A stretch of 64,000 nt of DNA, taken from Acridotheres tristis. Its lineage: Eukaryota > Chordata > Aves > Passeriformes > Sturnidae. The notes under the pieces were generated by a model. The model was not told the origin of the DNA, made no database searches, and saw only the letters and a list, made by a program, of their open reading frames with translations. The position numbers were made by a program, and so were the translations under genes. Every line of letters begins with the position of its first letter. Positions within the stretch are counted from its first letter, which is position 1. Location: contig CM072893.1 in the NCBI GenBank assembly GCA_037013685.1, positions 17,014,736-17,078,735 of the forward strand, in the 5' to 3' direction. Below are positions 12,691 through 27,239 of the stretch, one piece after another.

Positions 12691-14727
12691 CTGGACGAAA
12701 GGAAAAGGGAAAAAGGGCCATCAGGAAGGCAGCACAGCACTCAGGGATCCCCAGCTGAAAGTTATGCATGCCACCAGTCCAATAGGAAAGCCTGGGCACT
12801 AAGCATATTCCCAGTCCCTCTTGCTGAAGGACTTACTCTACTGTATCCCAGCAAAGCTGCATCCCAGCTTTGCTTGTCCACTTCTATACTGCAGCTTCAC
12901 AGTCTTCCAGTACAGGGCCATTGATAACAAATAAGTGTATTTCATCAAGAAGCTAGATGTTGTTACATTCCAGTTCAGAGCAGGCTTTCAAGGTAATCGA
13001 GTGAAATGCTGCATAGGCCACATTCTGTAGTGACTTAATAGTCCATCCATATTTTACCAGATCATTTCCTCTCAGCATTTTTTGACCAGGAGTGCACACG
13101 TTCTGTGTTAGGCAGACTAGCCTCTTACATGCCCACCTGAAACACTTAGTGAAAAATTACCTTCTTAGCATAGGTTAGAAGCACTTCAGTGCTGGACCAA
13201 TAAATTCAGTTCCCTACTGGAATGACTAGGTGATACATGCTACCATCCAGACTAATGAAAATCCAGTGCCTTCCTTTTGTACTGACCAATATCAACAGGC
13301 AGAATGCTCTGGCCACTTGTCTGTCCAAGATTGCTCTTGAATTTCCAATATATCAAAAATGACAAATTATACAGATTAGAAATGATCCCTTCATGATAAT
13401 CAGGCCTTTAGAAAATAGAATAGGTAGACCTATGCATCCAGCAGGCATACCTATTGTGTCCCAGTAATGGAGAGAATATCCCAGTTCTCTTACAGGCCAC
13501 TATTCATCATTCAGCTCATAAAGCACTGTCTTGAAGCAATCAATACATCCAACAGAAGCCTTTCAGGATGAAGCAGAACCTTTCAACACTCTCCAATGTA
13601 GACCCATGCTTCCTACTACATCCCAGAGCAATGAGACACTCCACCAGAAGCACTCACAATCACTATCCCAACTCAGCCATTGCATTCCCTAGACATTGCT
13701 CTACTGTTCCAAGAAGGAATATCTGCCAGCTCCATCTGTTGTGATCAGTGATTGTCAGTCCAATAAGCAAGTCTATATTAAAAGGGCATCCAGAAATGCT
13801 CTTCCATATTGGCTTATTGTGCTCCTGAATACAGTTTGTGTACAGGATTATATCTACCAGCTCTGTCCCAAATAGATGACCATTTTCTGGTAAATCCTTG
13901 TGCAGCAGCAGATTCTCAATAACCAAAAGAATCTAAGAAAGCCTTCGGTCACAAATAAGCCACTGTATTTCACAGTATTCCAGAACACTGTACGTTTTTC
14001 CTGTTCTAGTTTGTCACTAGATACAGCTATGATAGCAAGAGCAGACATATCCACCACACAACCCACAGATTAAAAAATATCTCATCACACATCTAACACA
14101 GTACTTTTAAACAGACTAGAGGCATTTGGCCACTTTATTACAGCCTCCATCTTCTGTTCACCTCAACAAACCAGCAAAACATCTCCCTCAGCAAAAAAAC
14201 CCCAATTTTCTCAGTGAAATACACCCATGAGATACCTGACTGCAGAGCTAGAACAATGAAGAACTTAGTTGTGAGGCAGCTGTAATATCTTACCCATGTT
14301 TGTGTATTACTAGCACTAAGAAATGGACTGGTTCCAGCAATGGGAGAGGAGAGAAAAAAAGTGGTAGGGGGGAAAAAGAGAGTCAGAGTAAGGACAAGAG
14401 AAAAGGTGAAGACTGATGCTTAGACAGGACAGCAGTAAATGCTTCTCTATAGAGAGATGAAGGAGAGCATGAATGTGAAATGGACATGAAGGCAGAATCA
14501 CTTGGGCAAGTCCTGCTTTGGGCCAGTTTCTCTGTGATTCACTTTTCTGCAATGCAACAGGGGAGACAAAGAATAGAAAACTCTGATTTCCATGGAGGCT
14601 TCTTTCCCCCCACCCCCTCCTCCCTTTTGCTCTGCTTAGCATCTGCTTGTCAGACTTTGTTCCTTCAACTAAGCTTCATCCCCATTTCCACTTGACCTGT
14701 CACCACCCCTCATGCCAGTCTACTTAC
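12691..14727 (-). other. PAX2: PAX2 intron 4 (2.0 kb)
   Basis: This is a short phase 1 intron with an ideal GTAAGT donor and a long pyrimidine tract before the exon 5 acceptor. I see no repeat, exon or distinct regulatory block in it, only ordinary AT-rich sequence. Confidence 0.93.
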
Positions 14728-14813
14728 CAATAGTATGTCCTGGTGCAGTCACACCTGTCCCACTCCCATCTGGTGTTGGGTGAAAAGGTTGCTGAACTTT
14801 GGTTCTGATAATC
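14728..14813 (-). CDS. PAX2: PAX2 coding exon 4 (end of paired domain and linker)
   Basis: This 86 nt exon is short and easily missed. It was found by reading the minus strand for the continuation of Arg137. The acceptor is CTCTTTTCCAG|G (AG at 14815-14814). The exon encodes [16 protein letters not shown], then [12 protein letters not shown] (residues 138-165), and the first base of Val166. The donor is TTG|GTAAGT (GT at 14727-14726), an ideal site. IIRTKVQQ is the last helix and end of the paired domain; the rest begins the flexible linker. Residue 154 is Ser here, where I recall Ala in human PAX2. The exon lies 28.7 kb from exon 3 and 2.0 kb from exon 5. Confidence 0.97.
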
Positions 14814-16379
14814 CTGGAAAAGAGTGAATCACATTCAGAACTCAAATGCATCTTCTCTGTGCCTTTGCAGACCCACAGTCCCAGCTATCAGAACCTGAAG
14901 GTTTGATCTGCGCTCTGGGTGCAGCAGAGTGGCTTCATTTGCCCTGTGGTCCTGATTCTACTGCTTTAATAGTCCAGCTCTCAGAGAATCATCCTATTTC
15001 TGCTCTCTTGTCTTTATCCCGGACTCGGGTGTTCACTGCATAAAGACGGTGTTCAGTGAGCAAGATAGGATCTTCTGTGTGTTAACAGCTGCATTGTCAT
15101 TTATGGTCTGATCTGTGAGCATAATCATAATGCAGTCTTTGCAGCTAATAGAGACACTGCTGAATTTACAAATGGTGTAGCTTTAATTTTGTTGTCTACC
15201 TGAAAAATACCCTTCTTGCAGACTAAATGCTTTGTACTGTGGAAGGCTTGCCCAAAGCTCTTGCCCTTCATAAATGAGGTGAAAGCCAAAGGCATCTGTA
15301 GAGAGTGGTGATGGGATATAGATCATCAGGAAAAAAGGTCCATCAAACAGGGCAAAAATTGGTATTTGTCAGATGGTGAATGAACACAGCATGGGAACTC
15401 AAAAAGACATCACAAAGCTTATAATGTAGCTAAGAATGACAATAAACTGAACTGTAATTGTCAGTGCTCTGTTTCTTGTTACATAAAATCTTTTACTGGT
15501 TTAAATCCAGCTGAGGTCAGCGGTCAAAGAAAATCACTAGTACCTAGTACCTGACTGGCAAGGTCCCTGACTACTGGCAGATAGTGGGTATCTGTGAGTT
15601 GGGAACAGCTCTTCCACCAAGGAACTCAGTAAATAAGCCATGACCTGTGAAGGCCATGGAAACCAACTTCCTTTCTGAGATTAGAACAAGTCTCTCCTCT
15701 CTTCAGCCACTCCAGTTAGGGTGTAGGCTGCAGATTCTCTTCAGTCTGAGCTTCTGGAACTCTTAGCCCTGCATTATATTAACTTTATTTTCTACCCAAA
15801 AATCTCTCCAGAAAGTGAAAGCAAGTAGAAGATTCTTCCTGCCCACTTGAGAGCTTCCATTAAAAATTTGTTCTAAAGAATAAGTTGGCAAAACTTCAAA
15901 GAGCAAATGTGTGGCTAGTGGTTGATGTGGCATGGATAGAGATAGGCAGAGACATTGCGAAGGCAATTTTTAAAAACCACAACTTCTGAGAGTGAAGCCT
16001 TCTTAGGAAAAGAAAGAGAACATCTCAGCATGTTAGAAAACTCTGCTACATGCTTGATATTGCCTGACCAGTAGCTGGAGTGCCCAGGACATAGCTGGAG
16101 ACAGAGAATGTCAAGATTCTAGCTGAGGATGGAGATCCAGATCCTCACTCCATATAGATCAGTGGTACCAGATGCCCTAATCTATAGTTGCTGAGAACCT
16201 ATACAAAAAGTGTTTGAAGGACTCGGAGCCAGATTCTGAGGTCATACAATTTGTACTAGGTGAAGAGCTGATCTGAAAAGTGTGCTACAGCAAATAACAC
16301 AACTTTTTTTCTTCTTTTCTGTTTTTTTCTTTTTTCCCCCTCTTGTCTCATATTCCCCCTAAAACCCCCTGAAGTGCCA

Positions 16380-16740
16380 CTCTGGTTGTGTGAGTTTATT
16401 GATTTCCCCCAGCCCAGAGAAACAGAAAAAGGGGATGGGGTGCAGGCAAAGGGATGGAAATAGAAAGCTATAAATTATTTGTGACAGGAAAGCAATAGTG
16501 CCAGAGTGCTGAGCACAAGTCCCGTGTCACTATTAGATTCCTTTTAGCCTGATGACACTGTAAAAGAGGTTAAGTGTCTGATGGAATCGTACACCTTGGG
16601 GGCAGGGGCAGTCCAGGAGCAGAACAAGCCACACAGAGCAGGTATATCAATTCTCCACGCCAATAATATTCCCCTCATTGATCGCAACACAAAGTTCAAA
16701 AATCTCATTATAGCTAGGCAGTCCTGGAACTTTTTTAAAA
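16380..16740. promoter_or_regulatory. Candidate intron 3 regulatory block
   Basis: This is unique-looking sequence with a MEIS-type TGACAG (16482-16487), AAATTATTTG, and a CATTGATCGCAACACAAAG stretch. Evidence is compositional only. Confidence 0.25.
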
Positions 16741-16783
16741 TCAATAGAGTGATATAATATATGTATACTTTGTATAAATGTTT

Positions 16784-16810
16784 CTATCCATCCATCTATC
16801 CGTCTATCCA
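16784..16810. repeat. Short TATC/CATC repeat
   Basis: About six imperfect TATC or CATC units occur in intron 3. Confidence 0.75.
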
Positions 16811-19800
16811 AAATCTGCCTGAGGGTGTCTAAGTTAACCTACACATTATACTGTGTTATGTTCTATTGTAATGTAGCATAGTGAATGGATTCAAAGATTT
16901 TCCCTGAAGCCTTAGATGACATATTATAAAACGTCCTGTTAGCACTGAGGTGACATCAGACGATTCCATTCATACTGAGATATGACATCAGATTTACCAT
17001 TTGTACTGGGAGATGGCACCAGACAGCTCAGCTTCTACTGAGGGGAGCCATAAGATGAGTCTAATTATACTGAGATGGCAGATCAGGCTGTGCTGAATCA
17101 TGCTGCATGAAAATTGCAAAGTTTCAAAAACCCATTTAGAGTAAAAACAGCCTGTGAAACACTGCAGGTATAAAATGCCTGTCCATAATATTCCGAAAGC
17201 CAGGCAGGGGATGAAGAGGAAGGTTCAATTTCCTTCCCCATTCAGTTTGAGATCTCTTGGCTGAGAACACCAGTTAGTGCCAGTTGTGACTGTGTTTACT
17301 GAGATGTGTCCATTAGGAACTGGAATGAGACTCACCAGCTCATTGCACCAAGTAGCTGTCAGCTGGTAATGATTTTCGGTCACTACCAAGCAGGGCCAGA
17401 TTTCTGCTAGTGACCCAGAGGTGAAAGGCTCTGTTCAAAAACATTCCCTTCCTAAGAATGAAACTGGTTTTATGTCAAAGGAAAGTATCTGGAAACTGAG
17501 CAGAGGGGAGAGCAGTTCTGGTTGTGCAGCGTTCAGTGACTTGGATCAAATAATTTTTGGCATCAAATGCACAGTGAACCTAATGAGGTATCTGGTAGAA
17601 CATATTTTCTATGGCTAAAAGCAGAGGCAGGTCTTGAAAAGACTCTCCCCAGCAGTGTTCCTTTGCCCTAAAGTCATGACTGAACTTCGGTATTTTAAGG
17701 AAAGAGGGGAAATTTCAGGATCCTAATGCTCAGTACAGAACATAGCAGTGCATCCCCTTGGGTCGATTCACTTAGGGACAGTGATAAACAGCAGAATAGC
17801 TAGGCAGCACTGCTGCTGCTTTGAGAGGCTTCAAGTGAGTCTGTCCTACACAAGACCACCTAATGAAACAGCAGATGAAAGATGAACAGAGCTGACCTGG
17901 CCCCGTAGCAACAAATTCAGCATAATAATGCTGTCTTTAAACTTCAATACTGCTGAAAGCTTCTCACCCTTACCAGGGATTGAAATACTCACTAAGCCAG
18001 CTCTGCTGCCTCAAATCTAGGATTTCTGGATTACTGCTATATAAGAGGTCGCGAAACCTCAATCACCTCTTGCTGCCTTTGATGGCTTGTTCTTGCCTTC
18101 AGACACTGGAGAAAGACAAGTCTTGCAGATTACATTCTCAGCCCTTTCCAAAAGCAGAAAGGACGCGAGTTCTGGCACACCAGTTAGCAGTGCTGATTTC
18201 TTGAGATAAACGCCAATATTTTCAAACATCTTTTCCAAGAAAAATTGACCCTTTGGACTCAATTCATCCCTGCTCTAATTCCATCACAATCAGTGACTCC
18301 AGTAACAGCATTTGTATTTAATTAGGAACATAAACTGGCACTCACTGTAAATTCCCATTTTTCATTTTCCAGTTGGAGATTTTTGCACAAGTTGACTACT
18401 TTGAGTTTTGGATAATATAAACAGATTTAATACATAACCTTCTGAAGTTTCAGCAACAGGACATTTATAGATCTTTGATTGCAGTAAAGCAACTGAACTT
18501 CATTTCACAATCTGAATTTAATATGCAATATTATGTTAAGTGATGGCATATAATGTCATTACAGTAAATAGTATCATACTGTGAATTATACATCCATTCT
18601 GGAATTCATGAGTTGCCATAGTTGGCTTGTAGTAACTCCTTCTAGACTTAATATTACATACAGCACCAGCTGAAACCAACTGCTTATTTCCAAATGCCTT
18701 TGATTTCCTTAAATGTTCAATGTTAGATCATGAATTTCCAACGTTTGATTTTTATTTCATTATTTTTGCCAGCTTTAATGGAATTCCTTTTCCTGATTCT
18801 GAATACAGATGGACAGACAGAAATCTTCTCTTTTAGTACTACAATTGTAACAAGCTCTAATCAAGAGATGTAACAAGAAATATTAGAAGTTAAAATTAGC
18901 TGAACCAGAGTGCTTTCTGAGGACTTTCACTCCTCGTAGACAAGCAAGTAAAAAATCACTTCTAAACTTGTCCAGAAATTACTTGCTGAAAGAATGACAG
19001 ATCATAGAAAACTAACCTTGCTTCTCTTACATTTCTATCCAAACTCTCTTATAGCTTAACATACTCTGTAGTTTCTTCTCTCTCACTATTTTGACAGTAT
19101 CTCTCATTAAAAAAACCATCATACTAGGGCTGATCAGAGGGAGATAAGGCAGGACTCAATTAATCTGGAGTTGCAATCTAGCAATTATTTTAATCCTGGA
19201 AGAACAGAGTGAAGTTGAACTGAGGGAAGGATTGGTGTGTCCTACTGCCTCAAGAAGACCCTGACAGATTTCAGAAAGCATTGGTATCCTCACTTCGATC
19301 ATATTCCTTTGTCGTGGATTATTTTTGAGAGCGGAAGGATGCACTCAGCAGAGCACCTAACTCCTTGTAATTGTTTTGGAGTATTCATATTTTAAATGCT
19401 CCACATTAGAAGCACATTACAAGACCCCAGGGTGTGCATTACTGGGCAATTAAAGCGGTTCTTGGAAGGCTAACATTGTGAAGCTTCAGCCTTTTCTCTG
19501 CGCTGTGTCCAGGGGAGGCTGTGATGGCCAAGGCACACACACCCTGCTGTGCCGCACCGCTTAATTAGAGCCGGGCTGCGCTGCTGAGCGCGGGCTGTGC
19601 CTGCGGGGCACACGGGGCTGCGCTGAGCCAGACACCGGAGCCTCCTCTGCCTCAGATGGCTTCTGCAAAAGGGCTTGTGACCATCCCGGCGGTGCTGGCA
19701 TAGAGCGGCAGCATGGGATCAGAAGAGGCGGCTTTGGGGTCTTTGGTGAAAGCCCCCATGGAGCCAACAATATCCCACCTGCAGATTGGTGCTGCAGAGG

Positions 19801-21839
19801 CACAAAGAGCTCTGAACGTGGCTTTGGTTCAAACAGGACACAATCTTATGTTTCTATGCATAGGTTGAAACGCAGCTGAATTCACGGTTGAGCAAAAGAA
19901 GGGGGAGGGAAAGTCTTGTTTGCACAAAGTTCGAAATGGAAAGCAAGCTTTGTAACACGGTGAGGAAAAACAGCCGAGGGATTTGAGGGTGAAGGAAGGG
20001 AAATGGAAAGTCTGATAGTTAGAGCCTAATCCGATTTAGGGAAGGGCTTCAGTTCTTGCTCTGTCATAGACCTCTCTCATCAAGAGTTTGGACAAATGGC
20101 ATTTCTCTCTGTGCTCTGTTTCCTGCCTGAAGTGTGAAGATAGGAGCATTGCCGTGCCACCTGGGGCACAGTGAGGACAGCTGGAAGGAGCAGTGAAGGG
20201 CTCAGACTCTCTAATAAACAGGGGCCAAGTAAGTGCTTCAGCGAGCTGTAGCACAGTATTGGCTTCGTTCTCCTGCTTGAAGCAGAAGTGACATGTACCC
20301 TGCTGACAGTGGCTATACATGAAGGGAAATGGGCAAAGGCACCAGGAATTGTATTTCAGCTGCACAGGCTTTGGTGGTGGTGTTTGAATTTGCAATAGCA
20401 GATATAATTGGGAATATCAGAGCTGCAGTTGCTACATAAAAGCCACAACATAATTTTTCATACGAAGTAGGGTGAAGCTACTGCTCTCAAAATCTACTGC
20501 AACACTTAGAACCCTCAGAAAAGCAGCTGACATTGGCAGGAGCAGCTTCCTCACTAGCTGGCCTGGGGCTCTGGCACTCCCTGCCAAGACAGCAGAATGC
20601 CTTCAGACCCTGCCATATTCAGGGGCCACAAGCAAAATTCACACATTCAAATTTGCTTCTATCATGAAAATTGCATTTTCTTCTCCCTACCTTTTGGAAA
20701 AGGAGAGAGAAGAGGAGTGATCATGTACTATGTTAGTATGTAGGCACAAGTATGATAGATTAATTACACTGATTAGATTGATAGTCCTAAAAGGTGCATG
20801 AAGAGGGATTATCTGTTTTCTCAAAGCTTCCAAATAGATGGGAGGTCAAAATGGAGATGCCTTACGTATCTCGATAAACAATCCCAGCCATCTCTGAGGA
20901 GAATTGACTCTGTATCTGCTGTTAATCTGTGTAGGTCCATCAATTTCACTGGGGCTAGACTGACATCTTGCCCGCAGACATGGGGAAAAAAGTGTCACTT
21001 TGTTCCAGGTTAGCCTGCTCGCTGTGAACACAAGAGAAAGCCCAATCCTGCCCATTTCTCTCACTGCATTTCTCGACTGCACTCTAAGAAGACACACAAT
21101 TCACAGCATTGGTTTTACTGTCTGAAGGGCTTAGAGAGGAGCTAGGTTTTTTTTGTTGTTTTAAATCAGTGACCCATGATGACACCATATGGTTTTATTT
21201 CATTTAATTTGAGCAGAGCATTAACGTTCAGCTTCTAGCAGATCTCTACCCATTCCAGTTCTGCTGTGCTACATGGTACAGGTGCAGACATAAGGAAGAG
21301 GGGTAGAAGGAAAGGAAGGGGAAGATGCCTGCCTTGTGAGAGTAGATGTGCCAGGCAGGAGGCTGGCCTGCCACCTCATGCTGCTGAGCAGTAACATGCA
21401 GCTTCATGCCCCTGGCACTGATGACTGACAGCAGTCAGCCCCATGTGTATAGGTTGCCTAGCCTGACCTCCTAGAATGAATGGTTGTATGAGGCTGTAAG
21501 AACCATTGGCCCACCTGGAAACAGGTGTGCTTGGAGCTGTGTTATGCAAAGTGTGGCTACAGAGCCATCAGGACTCAGGCTGGCTGGCTTAAAGGTGGCT
21601 AAAGTATGTCTACACGAGCTGCACTCAAGCAGTGACTGCAGCACAGAAATGTCCTCAGGCCAGTGTTTCTACTTTTATTACACTCAGTTCATGTCTGGAA
21701 GGCTTTTTTTCCAGAAATTCATTAAAATCCAAACATTTAGAAGATGTTACCAAACCATACAGTTACCAAAATATTGTAAGCAAACTTGATCCTGGTTTTT
21801 TGACGTCCTGGTTTTAAGGTGAATTAAGGAAATCTTAAA

Positions 21840-22150
21840 TGACAAAAAGAGTTCTACTGGTCTTGGATGTAGAAACACAGGCCTGGGAGGAACCACCTGC
21901 ATCATCGAGTCCAAATTTTAATACCATAGGCAACCATGGAGGAGACATTCAACTCAGAGCATCCATCAAAGTACCCATCAAAGCAGCTACAGATCTACCT
22001 TTCCCCCTCAACAAATTCATAATCTCTGCAACAGAAGACCAAAAGCTGTAAAACCAACAAGCCACAGGAAGGGAACAGGAGAAAAGCATCACTAGTAGCT
22101 AAGGTTCCTTCCACTAGGAAGACATTTCTGCCATGAAAAGGCTGAGAAAT
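21840..22150 (-). mobile_element. Probable CR1 retrotransposon 3' fragment, highly diverged
   Basis: The plus strand carries GTAGAAACACAGGCCTGGGA, then GAACCACCTGCATCATCGAG, then TCCAAA. This resembles the reverse complement of CR1 3' ends, whose canonical order is AGAAT/AGAAA, GGCTGGAAGGGACC, then TCATC(T/G)AGTCCA. Matches further right are weak. CR1 is the dominant LINE of birds, turtles and crocodilians, which fits a sauropsid source. Confidence 0.5.
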
Positions 22151-25100
22151 TTTTGATCCCTTAGGAATTAAGAATTGTGTCCTGATTACACCTACACTGC
22201 AATGGTGTATAGTTCAGAGTGTCAAACTCTGCAGTTCAGAGTGTCATCTTCTGTTACCTCTATACTGGCTGGCTTGAGTGCTGCCAGCAGTGTTGGTGCA
22301 GCAGCATGGAGCTGGCATAGGGCACAGCCCCAGAGCTGCCAGCACGCAGTGACTGCCACGCAGCGCGGGCTGGAGCTGTCACAACAGCACCTGTGCCAGC
22401 AGGTGAGTCAAGAACACCTACAGAAACACACGGGCTTGCCAAGGTTAAATATCTTAATCTGGAGTATGGGAACTTTTAATTGAAAGCTTTGCTTTGAGCC
22501 TATTTCCAGTTATTAAAATTCAGGAGTCTGTGCTGAATTCCTTGTGGACATTCATTTTGATTAACAGAAGACATGTGTGTACTAGGAAGGGAGTCTTGAA
22601 CTGGGAGGAATCAGATAAATGTAGATAACATTCTCAGCCCTCTTGCAAGTTATGCCATACCTGGTATTTTGTGTAAAGCCTCAGATCTTGAAGATAAACA
22701 ATTAGTTCAGCTTTCATTTAATACCAAGGTATTTCTGACTTTCATAACTTCAAGGACCAGGTTGGAAGTGGGACCTGGCTGCCTCCCAAGGGGCCAGAAC
22801 TGGAGGCAAAGGGAAAAAATTTCTTATTTAAAGCATTGTGAATTTTATGCCTGTCACTTCATTTTGGAGGGTATTGACTCAGGACTTTTTAACTTTTGGT
22901 TTTGGCAGCATTGTGTATTAGCTGTGCATTATCTCTGTATCCTGCAGAGTGCTGCACTGCAGTAAGTACTTACATGTGTTGGATAAGTAAATGTTTCCCT
23001 TTACAGGGATGTCATTTTGTGTGCCTCCCTTACAGTCATCAGAACTGGGAAAAATTTTCCCAGTGGACTCTTTACCATTAGAATATTTTTGCCAAAGTAA
23101 AAACAAAAATCCAAAAACCAAACAGTGCTGAGTATGTGTCTATTTAATGTTATTTTTACCTCAGCTTTAAAGAAATTAACAAAATTGTAAGAAGAATGTA
23201 AGTCTTATTAGAATGGAGAAAGTGTGGGTTTTCCCTTTTAAATTACCTTTTTCAGGTGAATTGGTGACAATGCTAAAAAATAAAAATAATATGTTTTGAT
23301 TTTATTGAAAAAGCATGTTCCAACTACACTGAAATGTAGAATTCTAATAAAGTTCTGATTCGAAAACACAGAGAAAATATTCACAGAGAACCAGAATTTT
23401 TCCCTTCCTGTTCTTGTCCTTGTTGTTCTTGGTATAATTTATTCCTTGCTTTATCATGTCACCCAAAGCAGTTAAGCACAAGTGAGCACTTCAGAGTGTG
23501 GGTGTTACATGGACTCTCAGCATCAAGTTGGTGCCTGTCTCTGTAAAAGATTGTCTAGTTTTCATATTTATAGGACTAAGCCAGTTTTATATAGTGAAAA
23601 AATAAATCTGTAATGAGTCTCTTTGGCTCATGTAAGTCACTGTCAGGTCCAGTGTTTAGAGATACAAGCTGTATGTTTATGTGTCCATACTGTGTTGGCA
23701 AATGCATTAGCATTTGTTTCTTGGTATGTTTTAATTCACCACACAGCCAGCATATTTATCTTTGCCTATAGGTGTAGCTGTGGAAAGGGGTTTTAACCCG
23801 TTAAGTGTGGTGGAAATAAGATGCACAGTTACATGGTCGTTTTTCATGATAGAAAAAAAAGAGACAAGTTTATTCAGAAACACACTTGGTTTTATAGCAA
23901 GATTTGTAATTCTAAGAGTAGAGAAAAGGTGGTTGGTTTAGAGAGAAGACACCCAGGGCTTGGTCATGTACTACAACAGGTGTTCTATCTTTGTTATTAA
24001 CTCTTTTTTATTTTGACTAAATTATCGCTCTGGGAGAAATTCTCCCTAGCCTTGAGCTGGACCAGCTTATCGGCTGGGAACAGAGCTGAAAAGCTCCAGC
24101 CTGGAATATTTTTCAGGCTGTAATTTTCTTACTTTCTTAATATGTGTTTCTACATATAGGTTTGCATTTATAACTGTGACTGTAGAGTTAGACATTTGGG
24201 TCAAATATTATATATTCAGGTCCTCATGAAGAATTAATAAATATTTTTTTCAACCATTTCAAGTTTTAACAGAGTTTTATGGGAAAATATTCAGATGTGT
24301 GGCTTGAAACCATCATCAGCCCTCTACATGGATGTTTTTGTACAGCATTCACTTATTACAAATAATAAGTCACAATCACCTAGCACTAGTCTTTAACAAG
24401 GCTGTAATATCTATGATGTAATAGTTAACATATCTGAATATTGATCCATAATTTATGTGGAACCTTAAGGCCCATGCCTGTGTGTACATTTGCATAATTG
24501 TGTAGGTTTGTGAATGCAGAACTGTTCGATTCTTAAAAAACTTATCTGGCTTCCAACTGATTAACTGCAGAACTGTGGGTTTCTGTGAACCTTCACCAAC
24601 CTATTATATCCATCCTTTTCTGTTACAGTGGCTGGTAGACAACCCTGAGTCTCTGGGTCCCCTTTTCCTGGCTCCTGGATAAGTACAGTCTCTGTCCATA
24701 GGAGTTAGCAGATTAAGGTTTACCTACGTAAGACTCTGCAAAATAATTTGAATTAACTGAATGTGTGAAATTAAAGTGGTCTAGTTAAACTGCATTGCAC
24801 CTCTGACTCCTTTGTTTAGAATTAAGGCAGCTTTAATTTAGTTTAGCTTAATTCACTTTGAAAATGAAGTGAACTAAATTCAATTTAGGACACTCAAATT
24901 TTGAATGAGCACCTGAACAATGTTTTAATGCTTTTAACCAATGTACTTGCAAAGTTAATTCAGATTAATTTTCCTGTTTGCCCCTGTATAAACAAGCTTG
25001 TTTTTTATTCCCTCTCAATGAAACCTCCTCAGCTGAGACTCCTTCAACAGCTCCGAATTGACAACCAGCCTCCCAAGAGGAGCAGTTTAAATGATCCTCC

Positions 25101-25974
25101 CACACGCACAAGTGTTTCCTTATCCCTACATCCCCATGCAGGCAACTTTTCTCCCAGTGAGCTTTAGTGATCTCTGAGACTGATTTGTCTAGAGCTTGAC
25201 TCGCTGAACCAGGCACTAGCTGGGGTAGGCACTGAAGAGATACAGCAATTGTTTAGCACTATCTGAAGACCTGAGTTATAAATATTGAATTATTCAAATT
25301 TTGCAGCTTAGGATTTTGCAGTGGAATATGATATTGCAAATTACGATATATTATTTCTGCAAATCATGATATTCTAGTGAATTTTAGTGATTTTATTCTG
25401 TTCCATTATTTCAAAACATGGTCCCCTTAATCTGAATTAAGTACATGTTCACCTAATGAATCAGAATGCCTCCAGCTGTAAATCAGCATGTATTGAATTT
25501 TTTTTATCTAACTTAAGTTCAACAAGATCAGATGCAATCAGGATTCATAGGCAGAGGAATACAGAGGGATGTAGGCAATGGTATTTAAAAAACTATACTC
25601 CCTTTACATTTTTTCTTGAATATATTGTAGTCTGAGAAGACAGGAGGTGGCATAAGGTAATCAAAGATTCTATAATGCCAGTTTTAAAATGCAGTTGCAA
25701 AATCAATCATGAACAAAATAACCTTAGAAGTAAAACATATATTTTAATGCAATAATATTAATATTTTTAGAGCATCATTATAGAAATTTCAGAATTTTCA
25801 TTACCTTCGTTAATTTTAAAACACACTGTGTATTGGGTCAAAAGATACCTTAGGAAGGAGATGCTGTTAAATATCTTTATCACAATGCAAAAAAGGCCTT
25901 GAAAAATTGCCTTTTGGAAAATCTGATCTCAGAAAGCAGCTGCCCTAAGATTTTGCTAAAGAGTCAACCAGACC

Positions 25975-26026
25975 AAAAAAAAAAAAAAAGAAAAAGAAAA
26001 AAAAAAACAAACACCAAAAAAACCAA
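25975..26026. repeat. A-rich low-complexity tract
   Basis: Long A runs are broken by single G or C bases, ending in AACC units. There is no recognisable SINE body before it. Confidence 0.85.
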
Positions 26027-26391
26027 CCAAAGAAAGCCACTTAAATGTCCCAAGCCATCCAGTATTGTTTGATTAGATGGTTAGGCAATATTTTGTGTGC
26101 TGTTTTTTATGGAGTTATTGCATATTAATAGTGTTGTTTGATGGCTACAGCAGTCTCAGTTCTTTGAGTGATAGAAAATTAGCGTGGTTTCACTGAAACA
26201 GCCACAGTATAATGCAATAAGGAGACAGTCCTATATATTAATATGTTTGTGCAGAATGCACTTCAGTGTATGTGAGCATCCATTTATGTGCAGCTAGCTA
26301 AGAGGATACCACTGTAAGTAAAATCTAGGCTTGCAGAAGCAGTGATTTTGAGTGTGGCTGTGCTGCTCTAGGGGGCTGTACTGATGTATCA

Positions 26392-26407
26392 GTGTGTGTG
26401 TGTGTGC
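26392..26407. repeat. Short GT dinucleotide repeat
   Basis: Eight GT units are embedded in a 200 bp stretch (about 26380-26590) rich in GTGT, TCTG and TGTA words, probably a decayed longer repeat. Confidence 0.85.
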
Positions 26408-26710
26408 TTGTGGGTTTGTACACATAGGCCATTGCAGGTCTGTCTGTCTGCAGGTGTGCTCCTACTTCTGTGTGTATCTGGCTGTGCTGCTTTCTGAATA
26501 TCAATGAGCTTAGTAAAAGCATGTATGTACTTGTATCTGTGTGTGCATCTATCTGCATATGGATGGGCTTGCATGGTGTCTCTAGATCAGTTTCTTTGTG
26601 TGGTTTGTGTGTCCCTCCTGTGAGATGGATGCCTTCTTGAGGCCTGATCTTGGTCACTGTGAGTGCTTTCGTTCCCAAACAAGGCACCATCACTCAGCAG
26701 CAAAAACCCA

Positions 26711-26805
26711 GACTGGGCACCAGGAGACCTAGATCCCTGATGATGAGCTCTGTGAGTGAGCAGAGTCTTTTAATTCACTCCGTGCCTCAGTTTACCCTCT
26801 CAGCC
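26711..26805 (+). mobile_element. MIR-family SINE fossil (partial)
   Basis: Order and spacing match a MIR: GGGCACCAGGAGACCTAGAT, a decayed centre with CTCTGTGAGTGAGC, then CGTGCCTCAGTTTACC. The tRNA-like A box is missing or too decayed to see. Confidence 0.6.
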
Positions 26806-27239
26806 TTTTTTTTAGGCTGAGACTTGGGACACACACTCCCTGCTGCTATATGGGCATAATTCCCTGTGTGAATGGCTCTATCTAGTTCAGTCAAGATATC
26901 AAGTCGTGAGAGGACCTTCTGACGCTGTGCCACTGCCTCCCAGTAACATCTATCCCTGCATGTACCTGCCTTTGTGTGTTCGTGTTTGGGGTGTCCATCT
27001 GTGTACTTTGTGGCTGGCTATTTGTAGTTTTTATCTCCCCTATGCACAAACAGAGCAGGGGAAGATGGAAAGGAAGGAGTTATTAAATGCCAAGCGGATA
27101 TGCAATAAATCCCATTGATTTTACAAACTCCAGCTTGTCTTCAATCTCTTTCCGTTCTTTATCCTGGGGGCATTGCAACAAAACCCTATTTTAAATACCT
27201 TTTCTTTCCCTTCCCCCTTCCCCCTCCTCTCACTCCAAA

